Positions 37,087-48,561 of a DNA stretch of 64,000 nt are shown piece after piece (positions within the stretch are counted from its first letter, which is position 1; the number at the start of each line of letters is the position of its first letter). Made by a program: the position numbers and the translations under genes. The notes below the pieces were generated by a model. It did not search any database. It worked only from the letters and a program-made list of their open reading frames with translations, and had not been told where the DNA came from. The stretch comes from Auanema rhodensis (taxonomy: Eukaryota > Nematoda > Chromadorea > Rhabditida > Rhabditidae): the NCBI GenBank assembly GCA_964057225.1, contig OZ059894.1:12596131-12660130 (forward strand), given 5' to 3'.

Positions 37087-39518
37087 GAGATTGTTTCAAA
37101 ATACGTGATTAAATGAAGAAAATGGAGTAAAATGAATTGGAAAATTATAAAATATTTTCCTGTTTTATTTCTTGAGTTTCAAAATATTCAAACTTTTTTT
37201 TTCACTGTTTAAAATCTTAATGAACGAATGAATTGTTTCAAAACTATTGTAAAAATATGAGATTGTTTCAAAATACGTGATTAAATGAAGAAAATAGAGT
37301 AAAATGAATTGGAATATTATAAAATATTTTCATGTTTTATTTCTTGAGTATCAAAATATTCAAACTTTTTTTTTTCACTGTTTAAAATCTTAATGAACGA
37401 ATGAATTGTTTCAAAACTATTGTAAAAATATGAGATTGTTTCAAAATACGTGATTAAATGAAGAAAATGGAGTAAAATGAATTGGAAAATTATAAAATAT
37501 TTTCCTGTTTTATTTCTTGAGTTTCAAAATATTCAAACTTTTTTTTTCACTGTTTAAAATCTTAATGAACGAATGAATTGTTTCAAAACTATTGTAAAAA
37601 TATGAGATTGTTTCAAAATACGTGATTAAATGAAGAAAATGGAATAAAATGAATTGGAAAATTATAAAATATTTCCATGTTTTATTTTTTTAGTATCAGA
37701 AAATTCAAATTAAGATCGTTTTTAATGTTTCAAATCTCAATGAACGAATGAATTGTTTCAAAACTATTGTAAAAATATGAGATTGTTTCAAAATACGTGA
37801 TTAAATGAAGAAAATGGAGTAAAATGAATTGGAAAATTATAAAATATTTTCATGTTTTATTTCTTCAGTTTCAAAATATTCAAACTTTTTTTTTTCACTG
37901 TTTAAAATCTTAATGAACGAATGAATTGTTTCAAAACTATTGTAAAAATATGAGATTGTTTCAAAATACGTGATTAAATGAAGAAAATGGAGTAAAATGA
38001 ATTGGAAAATTATAAAATATTTCCATGTTTTATTTTTTTAGTATCAGAAAATTCAAATTAAGATCGTTTTTAATGTTTCAAATCTCAATGAACGAATGAA
38101 TTGTTTCAAAACTATTGTAAAAATATGAGATTGTTTCAAAATACGTGATTAAATGAAGAAAATGGAGTAAAATGAATTGGAAAATTATAAAATATTTTCA
38201 TGTTTTATTTCTTGAGTTTCAAAATATTCAAACTTTTTTTTTTCACTGTTTAAAATCTTAATGAACGAATGAATTGTTTCAAAACTATTGTAAAAATATG
38301 AGATTGTTTCAAAATACGTGATTAAATGAAGAAAATGGAATAAAATGAATTGGAAAATTATAAAATATTTCCATGTTTTATTTTTTTAGTATCAGAAAAT
38401 TCAAATTAAGATCGTTTTTAATGTTTCAAATCTCAATGAACGAATGAATTGTTTCAAAACTATTGTAAAAATATGAGATTGTTTCAAAATACGTGATTAA
38501 ATGAAGAAAATGGAGTAAAATGAATTGGAAAATTATAAAATATTTTCATGTTTTATTTCTTGAGTTTCAAAATATTCAAACTTTTTTTTTTCACTGTTTA
38601 AAATCTTAATGAACGAATGAATTGTTTCAAAACTATTGTAAAAATATGAGATTGTTTCAAAATACGTGATTAAATGAAGAAAATGGAGTAAAATGAATTG
38701 GAAAATTATAAAATATTTTCATGTTTTATTTCTTGAGTTTCAAAATATTCAAACTTTTTTTTTTCACTGTTTAAAATCTTAATGAACGAATGAATTGTTT
38801 CAAAACTATTGTAAAAATATGAGATTGTTTCAAAATACGTGATTAAATGAAGAAAATGGAATAAAATGAATTGGAAAATTATAAAATATTTCCATGTTTT
38901 ATTTTTTTAGTATCAGAAAATTCAAATTAAGATCGTTTTTAATGTTTCAAATCTCAATGAACGAATGAATTGTTTCAAAACTATTGTAAAAATATGAGAT
39001 TGTTTCAAAATACGTGATCAAATGAAGAAAATAGAGTAAAATGAATTGGAAAATTATAAAATATTTTCATGTTTTATTTTTTGAGTATCAAAATATTTGA
39101 AATTATAACTTCTTTACTGTTAAAAACATTATTAACTGGATGATTTGTTTCGAAATTATTGTAAAAATATGAGATTGTTTCAAAATACGTGATTAAATGA
39201 AGAAAATAGAGTAAAATGAATTGGAAAATTTTAAAATATTTTCATGTTTTATTTTTTGAGTATCGAAATATTTAAAATTATATCTTCTTTACTGTTAAAA
39301 ACATTATTAAATGAATGATTTGTTTCGAAATTATTGTAAAATTTAAAATTGTTCCAAGAAACATAATTAAATGAAGAAAATGGAGTAAAATGAATTGGAA
39401 AATTATAAAATATTTTCATGTTTCATTTTTTGAGTATCAAATAAATTAAAATTATATCTACTTTACTGTTAAAAACATTATTAACTGGATTATTTATTTC
39501 GAAATTATTGTAAAATTT

Positions 39519-39693
39519 AAAATTGTTCCAAGAAACATAATTAAATGAAGAAAATAGAGTAAAATGAATTGGAAAATTTTAAAATATTTTCATGTTTTAT
39601 TTTCTTAGTATCAGAAAATTCAAATTAAGATCGTTTTTAATGTTTCAAATCTTAATGAACGAATTAATTGTTTCAAAACTATTGTAAAAATAT
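39519..39693 (+). repeat. E/B chimeric monomer, copy 1
   Basis: The first half is E (leader 'ttgttccaagaaacataa', then 'aattttaaaatatttt'). After 'catgttttatttt' it switches to B4 ('cttagtatcagaaaattc', 'gaattaattg'). The same junction is at 41954-42128, 45953-46127 and 48387-48561, always closing a unit. One recombination event followed by copying explains all four. Confidence 0.88.
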
Positions 39694-42128
39694 GAGATTG
39701 TTTCAAAATACGTGATTAAATGAAGGAAATGGAGTAAAATGAATTGGAAAAATATAAAATATTTTCATGTTTTATTTCTTGAGTTTCAAAATATTCAAAC
39801 TTTTTTTTTTCACTGTTCAAAATCTTAATGAACGAATGAATTGTTTCAAAACTATTGTAAAAATTTGAGATTGTTTCAAAATACGTGATTAAATGAAGAA
39901 AATGGAGTTAAATGAATTGGAAAATTATAAAATATTTCCATGTTTTATTTTTTTAGTATCAGAAAATTCAAATTAAGATCGTTTTTAATGTTTCAAATCT
40001 CAATGAACGAATGAATTGTTTCAAAACTATTGTGAAAATATGAGATTGTTTCAAAATACGTGATTAAATGAAGAAAATGGAGTAAAATGAATTGGAAAAT
40101 TATAAAATATTTTCATGTTTTATTTCTTGAGTATCAAAATATTCAAAATTATATCTTTTTTACTGTTAAAAACATTATTAACTGGATGATTTGTTTCGAA
40201 ATTATTGCAAAAATATGAGATTGTTTCAAAATACGTGATTAAATGAAGAAAATGGAGTAAAATGAATTGGAAAATTATAAAATATTTTCCTGTTTTATTT
40301 CTTGAGTTTCAAAATATTCAAACTTTTTTTTTCACTGTTTAAAATCTTAATGAACGAATGAATTGTTTCAAAACTATTGTAAAAATATGAGATTGTTTCA
40401 AAATACGTGATTAAATGAAGAAAATAGAGTAAAATGAATTGGAATATTATAAAATATTTTCATGTTTTATTTCTTGAGTATCAAAATATTCAAACTTTTT
40501 TTTTTCACTGTTTAAAATCTTAATGAACGAATGAATTGTTTCAAAACTATTGTAAAAATATGAGATTGTTTCAAAATACGTGATTAAATGAAGAAAATGG
40601 AGTAAAATGAATTGGAAAATTATAAAATATTTTCCTGTTTTATTTCTTGAGTTTCAAAATATTCAAACTTTTTTTTTCACTGTTTAAAATCTTAATGAAC
40701 GAATGAATTGTTTCAAAACTATTGTAAAAATATGAGATTGTTTCAAAATACGTGATTAAATGAAGAAAATGGAATAAAATGAATTGGAAAATTATAAAAT
40801 ATTTCCATGTTTTATTTTTTTAGTATCAGAAAATTCAAATTAAGATCGTTTTTAATGTTTCAAATCTCAATGAACAAATGAATTGTTTCAAAACTATTGT
40901 AAAAATATGAGATTGTTTCAAAATACGTGATTAAATGAAGAAAATGGAGTAAAATGAATTGGAAAATTATAAAATATTTTCATGTTTTATTTCTTGAGTT
41001 TCAAAATATTCAAACTTTTTTTTTTCACTGTTTAAAATCTTAATGAACGAATGAATTGTTTCAAAACTATTGTAAAAATATGAGATTGTTTCAAAATACG
41101 TGATTAAATGAAGAAAATGGAGTAAAATGAATTGGAAAATTATAAAATATTTTCATGTTTTATTTCTTGAGTTTCAAAATATTCAAACTTTTTTTTTTCA
41201 CTGTTTAAAATCTTAATGAACGAATGAATTGTTTCAAAACTATTGTAAAAATATGAGATTGTTTCAAAATACGTGATTAAATGAAGAAAATGGAGTAAAA
41301 TGAATTGGAAAATTATAAAATATTTCCATGTTTTATTTTTTTAGTATCAGAAAATTCAAATTAAGATCGTTTTTAATGTTTCAAATCTCAATGAACGAAT
41401 GAATTGTTTCAAAACTATTGTAAAAATATGAGATTGTTTCAAAATACGTGATCAAATGAAGAAAATAGAGTAAAATGAATTGGAAAATTATAAAATATTT
41501 TCATGTTTTATTTTTTGAGTATCAAAATATTTGAAATTATAACTTCTTTACTGTTAAAAACATTATTAACTGGATGATTTGTTTCGAAATTATTGTAAAA
41601 ATATGAGATTGTTTCAAAATACGTGATTTAATGAAGAAAATAGAGTAAAATGAATTGGAAAATTTTAAAATATTTTCATGTTTTATTTTTTGAGTATCGA
41701 AATATTTAAAATTATATCTTCTTTACTGTTAAAAACATTATTAAATGAATGATTTGTTTCGAAATTATTGTAAAATTTAAAATTGTTCCAAGAAACATAA
41801 TTAAATGAAGAAAATGGAGTAAAATGAATTGGAAAATTATAAGTATATTTTCATGTTTCATTTTTTGAGTATCAATTAAATTAAAATTATATCTACTTTA
41901 CTGTTAAAAACATTATTAACTGGATTATTTATTTCGAAATTATTGTAAAATTTAAAATTGTTCCAAGAAACATAATTAAATGAAGAAAATAGAGTAAAAT
42001 GAATTGGAAAATTTTAAAATATTTTCATGTTTTATTTTCTTAGTATCAGAAAATTCAAATTAAGATCGTTTTTAATGTTTCAAATCTTAATGAACGAATT
42101 AATTGTTTCAAAACTATTGTAAAAATAT
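39694..42128 (+). repeat. 14-monomer higher-order unit, series 2 copy 1 (2435 bp)
   Basis: The order is A4v B3 F A1v A2 A1v B3(aataaa) A1 A1 B3 C E D E/B. The same order and nearly the same length occur at 46128-48561. Private changes here are 'ggagttaaatg' near 39904, 'gaacaaatg' near 40874, 'gtgatttaatg' near 41624, 'ataagtatatttt' near 41840 and 'tatcaattaaatt' near 41870. Confidence 0.9.
41954..42128 (+). repeat. E/B chimeric monomer, copy 2
   Basis: Same E-to-B4 switch as at 39519, at the end of the 14-monomer unit and directly before the A4v at 42129. Confidence 0.87.
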
Positions 42129-43514
42129 GAGATTGTTTCAAAATACGTGATTAAATGAAGGAAATGGAGTAAAATGAATTGGAAAAATATAAAATATTTT
42201 CATGTTTTATTTCTTGAGTTTCAAAATATTCAAACTTTTTTTTTTCACTGTTCAAAATCTTAATGAACGAATGAATTGTTTCAAAACTATTGTAAAAATT
42301 TGAGATTGTTTCAAAATACGTGATTAAATGAAGAAAATGGAGTAAAATGAATTGGAAAATTATAAAATATTTCCATGTTTTATTTTTTTAGTATCAGAAA
42401 ATTCAAATTAAGATCGTTTTTAATGTTTCAAATCTCAATGAACGAATGAATTGTTTCAAAACTATTGTAAAAATATGAGATTGTTTCAAAATACGTGATT
42501 AAATGAAGAAAATGGAGTAAAATGAATTGGAAAATTATAAAATATTTTCCTGTTTTATTTCTTGAGTTTCAAAATATTCAAACTTTTTTTTTCACTGTTT
42601 AAAATCTTAATGAACGAATGAATTGTTTCAAAACTATTGTAAAAATATGAGATTGTTTCAAAATACGTGATTAAATGAAGAAAATAGAGTAAAATGAATT
42701 GGAATATTATAAAATATTTTCATGTTTTATTTCTTGAGTATCAAAATATTCAAACTTTTTTTTTTCACTGTTTAAAATCTTAATGAACGAATGAATTGTT
42801 TCAAAACTATTGTAAAAATATGAGATTGTTTCAAAATACGTGATTAAATGAAGAAAATGGAGTAAAATGAATTGGAAAATTATAAAATATTTTCCTGTTT
42901 TATTTCTTGAGTTTCAAAATATTCAAACTTTTTTTTTCACTGTTTAAAATCTTAATGAACGAATGAATTGTTTCAAAACTATTGTAAAAATATGAGATTG
43001 TTTCAAAATACGTGATTAAATGAAGAAAATAGAGTAAAATGAATTGGAATATTATAAAATATTTTCATGTTTTATTTCTTGAGTATCAAAATATTCAAAC
43101 TTTTTTTTTTCACTGTTTAAAATCTTAATGAACGAATGAATTGTTTCAAAACTATTGTAAAAATATGAGATTGTTTCAAAATACGTGATTAAATGAAGAA
43201 AATGGAGTAAAATGAATTGGAAAATTATAAAACATTTTCATGTTTTATTTCTTGAGTTTCAAAATATTCAAACTTTTTTTTTTCACTGTTTAAAATCTTA
43301 ATGAACGAATGAATTGTTTCAAAACTATTGTAAAAATATGAGATTGTTTCAAAATACGTGATTAAATGAAGAAAATGGAGTAAAATGAATTGGAAAATTA
43401 TAAAATATTTCCATGTTTTATTTTCTTAGTATCAGAAAATTCAAATTAAGATCGTTTTTAATGTTTCAAATCTTAATGAACGAATTAATTGTTTCAAAAC
43501 TATTGTAAAAATAT

Positions 43515-43689
43515 GAGATTGTTTCAAAATACGTGATTAAATGAAGAAAATGGAGTAAAATGAATTGGAAAATTATAAAATATTCCCATGTTTTATTTTC
43601 TTAGTATCAGAAAATTCAAATTGAGATCGTTTTTAATGTTTCAAATCTTAATGAACGAATGAATTGTTTCGAAACTATTGTAAAAATAT
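43515..43689 (+). repeat. Class Bn monomer, type example
   Basis: Bn is a B lineage with 'atattcccatg' in place of 'atatttccatg' and 'aaattgagatcg' in place of 'aaattaagatcg'; it ends in 'gtttcgaaac'. It occurs at 43515, again in the next monomer as 'attcctatg', near 44035, near 50120 and near 53770, and nowhere in the first 43 kb. It is a regionally restricted variant. Confidence 0.85.
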
Positions 43690-44385
43690 GAGATTGTTTC
43701 AAAATACGTGATTAAATGAAGAAAATAGAGTAAAATGAATTGGAAAATTATAAAATATTCCTATGTTTTATTTTCTTAGTATCAGAAAATTCAAATTGAG
43801 ATCGTTTTTAATGTTTCAAATCTTAATGAACGAATGAATTGTTTCGAAACTATTGTAAAAATATGAGATTGTTTCAAAATACGTGATTAAATGAAGAAAA
43901 TAGAGTAAAATGAATTGGAATATTATAAAATATTTTCATGTTTTATTTCTTGAGTATCAAAATATTCAAACTTTTTTTTTTCACTATTCAAAATCTTAAT
44001 GAACGAATGAATTGTTTCAAAACTATTGTAAAAATTTGAGATTGTTTCAAAATACGTGATTAAATGAAGAAAATGGAGTAAAATGAATTGGAAAATTATA
44101 AAATATTCCCATGTTTTATTTTCTTAGTATCAGAAAATTCAAATTGAGATCGTTTTTAATGTTTCAAATCTTAATGAACGAATGAATTGTTTCGAAACTA
44201 TTGTAAAAATATGAGATTGTTTCAAAATACGTGATTAAATGAAGAAAATAGAGTAAAATGAATTGGAATATTATAAAATATTTTCATGTTTTATTTCTTG
44301 AGTATCAAAATATTCAAACTTTTTTTTTTCACTGTTTAAAATCTTAATGAACGAATGAATTGTTTCAAAACTATTGTAAAAATTT

Positions 44386-45081
44386 GAGATTGTTTCAAAA
44401 TACGTGATTAAATGAAGAAAATAGAGTAAAATGAATTGGAAAATTATAAAATATTTTCATGTTTTATTTCTTGAGTTTCAAAATATTCAAACTTTTTTTT
44501 TTCACTGTTTAAAATCTTAATGAACGAATGAATTGTTTCAAAACTATTGTAAAAATATGAGATTGTTTCAAAATACGTGATTAAATGAAGAAAATGGAGT
44601 AAAATGAATTGGAAAATTATAAAATATTTCCATGTTTTATTTTCTTAGTATCAGAAAATTCAAATTAAGATCGTTTTTAATGTTTCAAATCTCAATGAAC
44701 GAATGAATTGTTTCAAAACTATTGTAAAAATTTGAGATTGTTTCAAAATACGTGATTAAATGAAGAAAATAGAGTAAAATGAATTGGAAAATTATAAAAT
44801 ATTTTCATGTTTTATTTCTTGAGTTTCAAAATATTCAAACTTTTTTTTTTCACTGTTTAAAATCTTAATGAACGAATGAATTGTTTCAAAACTATTGTAA
44901 AAATATGAGATTGTTTCAAAATACGTGATTAAATGAAGAAAATGGAGTAAAATGAATTGGAAAATTATAAAATATTTCCATGTTTTATTTTCTTAGTATC
45001 AGAAAATTCAAATTAAGATCGTTTTTAATGTTTCAAATCTCAATGAACGAATGAATTGTTTCAAAACTATTGTAAAAATAT
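44386..45081 (+). repeat. A1-B1 dimer tandem pair (2 x 348 bp)
   Basis: A1 (with 'atagag' and a preceding 'atttgag') followed by B1 occurs twice, at 44386-44733 and 44734-45081, exactly 348 bp apart (173+175). This is a two-monomer duplication nested inside the 23-monomer unit. Confidence 0.85.
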
Positions 45082-45952
45082 GAGATTGTTTCAAAATACG
45101 TGATTAAATGAAGAAAATGGAGTAAAATGAATTGGAAAATTATAAAATATTTTCATGTTTTATTTCTTGAGTATCAAAATATTTAAACTTTTTTTTTTCA
45201 CTGTTTAAAATCTTAATGAACGAATGAATTGTTTCAAAACTATTGTAAAAATATGAGATTGTTTCAAAATACGTGATTAAATGAAGAAAATGGAGTAAAA
45301 TGAATTGGAAAATTATAAAATATTTCCATGTTTTATTTTTTTAGTATCAGAAAATTCAAATTAAGATCGTTTTTAATGTTTCAAATCTCAATGAACGAAT
45401 GAATTGTTTCAAAACTATTGTAAAAATATGAGATTGTTTCAAAATACGTGATCAAATGAAGAAAATAGAGTAAAATGAATTGGAAAATTATAAAATATTT
45501 TCATGTTTTATTTTTTGAGTATCAAAATATTCGAAATTATAACTTCTTTACTGTTAAAAACATTATTAACTGGATGATTTGTTTCGAAATTATTGTAAAA
45601 ATATGAGATTGTTTCAAAATACGTGATTAAATGAAGAAAATAGAGTAAAATGAATTGGAAAATTTTAAAATATTTTCATGTTTTATTTTTTGAGTATCGA
45701 AATATTTAAAATTATATCTTCTTTACTGTTAAAAACATTATTAAATGAATGATTTGTTTCGAAATTATTGTAAAATTTAAAATTGTTCCAAGAAACATAA
45801 TTAAATGAAGAAAATGGAGTAAAATGAATTGGAAAATTATAAAATATTTTCATGTTTCATTTTTTGAGTATCAAATAAATTAAAATTATATCTACTTTAC
45901 TGTTAAAAACATTATTAACTGGATTATTTATTTCGAAATTATTGTAAAATTT

Positions 45953-46127
45953 AAAATTGTTCCAAGAAACATAATTAAATGAAGAAAATAGAGTAAAATG
46001 AATTGGAAAATTTTAAAATATTTTCATGTTTTATTTTCTTAGTATCAGAAAATTCAAATTAAGATCGTTTTTAATGTTTCAAATCTTAATGAACGAATTA
46101 ATTGTTTCAAAACTATTGTAAAAATAT
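45953..46127 (+). repeat. E/B chimeric monomer, copy 3
   Basis: Same E-to-B4 switch, closing the 23-monomer unit before the A4v at 46128. Confidence 0.87.
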
Positions 46128-48561
46128 GAGATTGTTTCAAAATACGTGATTAAATGAAGGAAATGGAGTAAAATGAATTGGAAAAATATAAAATATTTTC
46201 ATGTTTTATTTCTTGAGTTTCAAAATATTCAAACTTTTTTTTTTCACTGTTCAAAATCTTAATGAACGAATGAATTGTTTCAAAACTATTGTAAAAATTT
46301 GAGATTGTTTCAAAATACGTGATTAAATGAAGAAAATGGAGTAAAATGAATTGGAAAATTATAAAATATTTCCATGTTTTATTTTTTTAGTATCAGAAAA
46401 TTCAAATTAAGATCGTTTTTAATGTTTCAAATCTCAATGAACGAATGAATTGTTTCAAAACTATTGTGAAAATATGAGATTGTTTCAAAATACGTGATTA
46501 AATGAAGAAAATGGAGTAAAATGAATTGGAAAATTATAAAATATTTTCATGTTTTATTTCTTGAGTATCAAAATATTCAAAATTATATCTTTTTTACTGT
46601 TAAAAACATTATTAACTGGATGATTTGTTTCGAAATTATTGCAAAAATATGAGATTGTTTCAAAATACGTGATTAAATGAAGAAAATGGAGTAAAATGAA
46701 TTGGAAAATTATAAAATATTTTCCTGTTTTATTTCTTGAGTTTCAAAATATTCAAACTTTTTTTTTCACTGTTTAAAATCTTAATGAACGAATGAATTGT
46801 TTCAAAACTATTGTAAAAATATGAGATTGTTTCAAAATACGTGATTAAATGAAGAAAATAGAGTAAAATGAATTGGAATATTATAAAATATTTTCATGTT
46901 TTATTTCTTGAGTATCAAAATATTCAAACTTTTTTTTTTCACTGTTTAAAATCTTAATGAACGAATGAATTGTTTCAAAACTATTGTAAAAATATGAGAT
47001 TGTTTCAAAATACGTGATTAAATGAAGAAAATGGAGTAAAATGAATTGGAAAATTATAAAATATTTTCCTGTTTTATTTCTTGAGTTTCAAAATATTCAA
47101 ACTTTTTTTTTCACTGTTTAAAATCTTAATGAACGAATGAATTGTTTCAAAACTATTGTAAAAATATGAGATTGTTTCAAAATACGTGATTAAATGAAGA
47201 AAATGGAATAAAATGAATTGGAAAATTATAAAATATTTCCATGTTTTATTTTTTTAGTATCAGAAAATTCAAATTAAGATCGTTTTTAATGTTTCAAATC
47301 TCAATGAACGAATGAATTGTTTCAAAACTATTGTAAAAATATGAGATTGTTTCAAAATACGTGATTAAATGAAGAAAATGGAGTAAAATGAATTGGAAAA
47401 TTATAAAATATTTTCATGTTTTATTTCTTGAGTTTCAAAATATTCAAACTTTTTTTTTTCACTGTTTAAAATCTTAATGAACGAATGAATTGTTTCAAAA
47501 CTATTGTAAAAATATGAGATTGTTTCAAAATACGTGATTAAATGAAGAAAATGGAGTAAAATGAATTGGAAAATTATAAAATATTTTCATGTTTTATTTC
47601 TTGAGTTTCAAAATATTCAAACTTTTTTTTTTCACTGTTTAAAATCTTAATGAACGAATGAATTGTTTCAAAACTATTGTAAAAATATGAGATTGTTTCA
47701 AAATACGTGATTAAATGAAGAAAATGGAGTAAAATGAATTGGAAAATTATAAAATATTTCCATGTTTTATTTTTTTAGTATCAGAAAATTCAAATTAAGA
47801 TCGTTTTTAATGTTTCAAATCTCAATGAACGAATGAATTGTTTCAAAACTATTGTAAAAATATGAGATTGTTTCAAAATACGTGATCAAATGAAGAAAAT
47901 AGAGTAAAATGAATTGGAAAATTATAAAATATTTTCATGTTTTATTTTTTGAGTATCAAAATATTTGAAATTATAACTTCTTTACTGTTAAAAACATTAT
48001 TAACTGGATGATTTGTTTCGAAATTATTGTAAAAATATGAGATTGTTTCAAAATACGTGATTAAATGAAGAAAATAGAGTAAAATGAATTGGAAAATTTT
48101 AAAATATTTTCATGTTTTATTTTTTGAGTATCGAAATATTTAAAATTATATCTTCTTTACTGTTAAAAACATTATTAAATGAATGATTTGTTTCGAAATT
48201 ATTGTAAAATTTAAAATTGTTCCAAGAAACATAATTAAATGAAGAAAATGGAGTAAAATGAATTGGAAAATTATAAAATATTTTCATGTTTCATTTTTTG
48301 AGTATCAAATAAATTAAAATTATATCTACTTTACTGTTAAAAACATTATTAACTGGATTATTTATTTCGAAATTATTGTAAAATTTGAAATTGTTCCAAG
48401 AAACATAATTAAATGAAGAAAATAGAGTAAAATGAATTGGAAAATTTTAAAATATTTTCATGTTTTATTTTCTTAGTATCAGAAAATTCAAATTAAGATC
48501 GTTTTTAATGTTTCAAATCTTAATGAACGAATTAATTGTTTCAAAACTATTGTAAAAATAT
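46128..48561 (+). repeat. 14-monomer higher-order unit, series 2 copy 2 (2434 bp)
   Basis: The order is the same as at 39694-42128, from which it is separated by the 23-monomer unit. GATC of C is at 47884, 2434 bp after the C at 45450. It lacks the private changes of the first copy and has its own 'aaatttgaaattg' near 48385. It ends with the last C, D and E monomers in the window. Confidence 0.9.
48387..48561 (+). repeat. E/B chimeric monomer, copy 4
   Basis: Same E-to-B4 switch with the private 'aaatttgaaattg' leader. Unlike the other three it is followed by F and not A4v-B3, so the next unit has lost its first two monomers or joined at a different point. Confidence 0.86.

Larger units (their letters stand above)
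36564..39693 (+). repeat. 18-monomer higher-order unit (3130 bp)
   Basis: The order is A4v B3 F A1v A2 A1v B3(aataaa) A1 B3 A1 B3(aataaa) A1 A1 B3(aataaa) C E D E/B. The B3 has the private 'atggattaaaatg' near 36773, and an A1 has 'cttcagtttc' near 37863. It resembles the 14-monomer units at 39694 and 46128 with four extra A/B monomers. Confidence 0.88.
42129..46127 (+). repeat. 23-monomer higher-order unit (3999 bp)
   Basis: The order is A4v B3 A1v A2 A1v A2 A1(aaacatttt) B4 Bn Bn A2(cactattc) Bn A2 A1 B1 A1 B1 A(atatttaaac) B3 C E D E/B. The ends match the flanking 14-monomer units; the middle looks like a different A/B segment brought in. 'aacattttca' at 43231 reappears at 49491 with the same neighbours, so the insert is related to the region after 48.5 kb. 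Confidence 0.85.
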
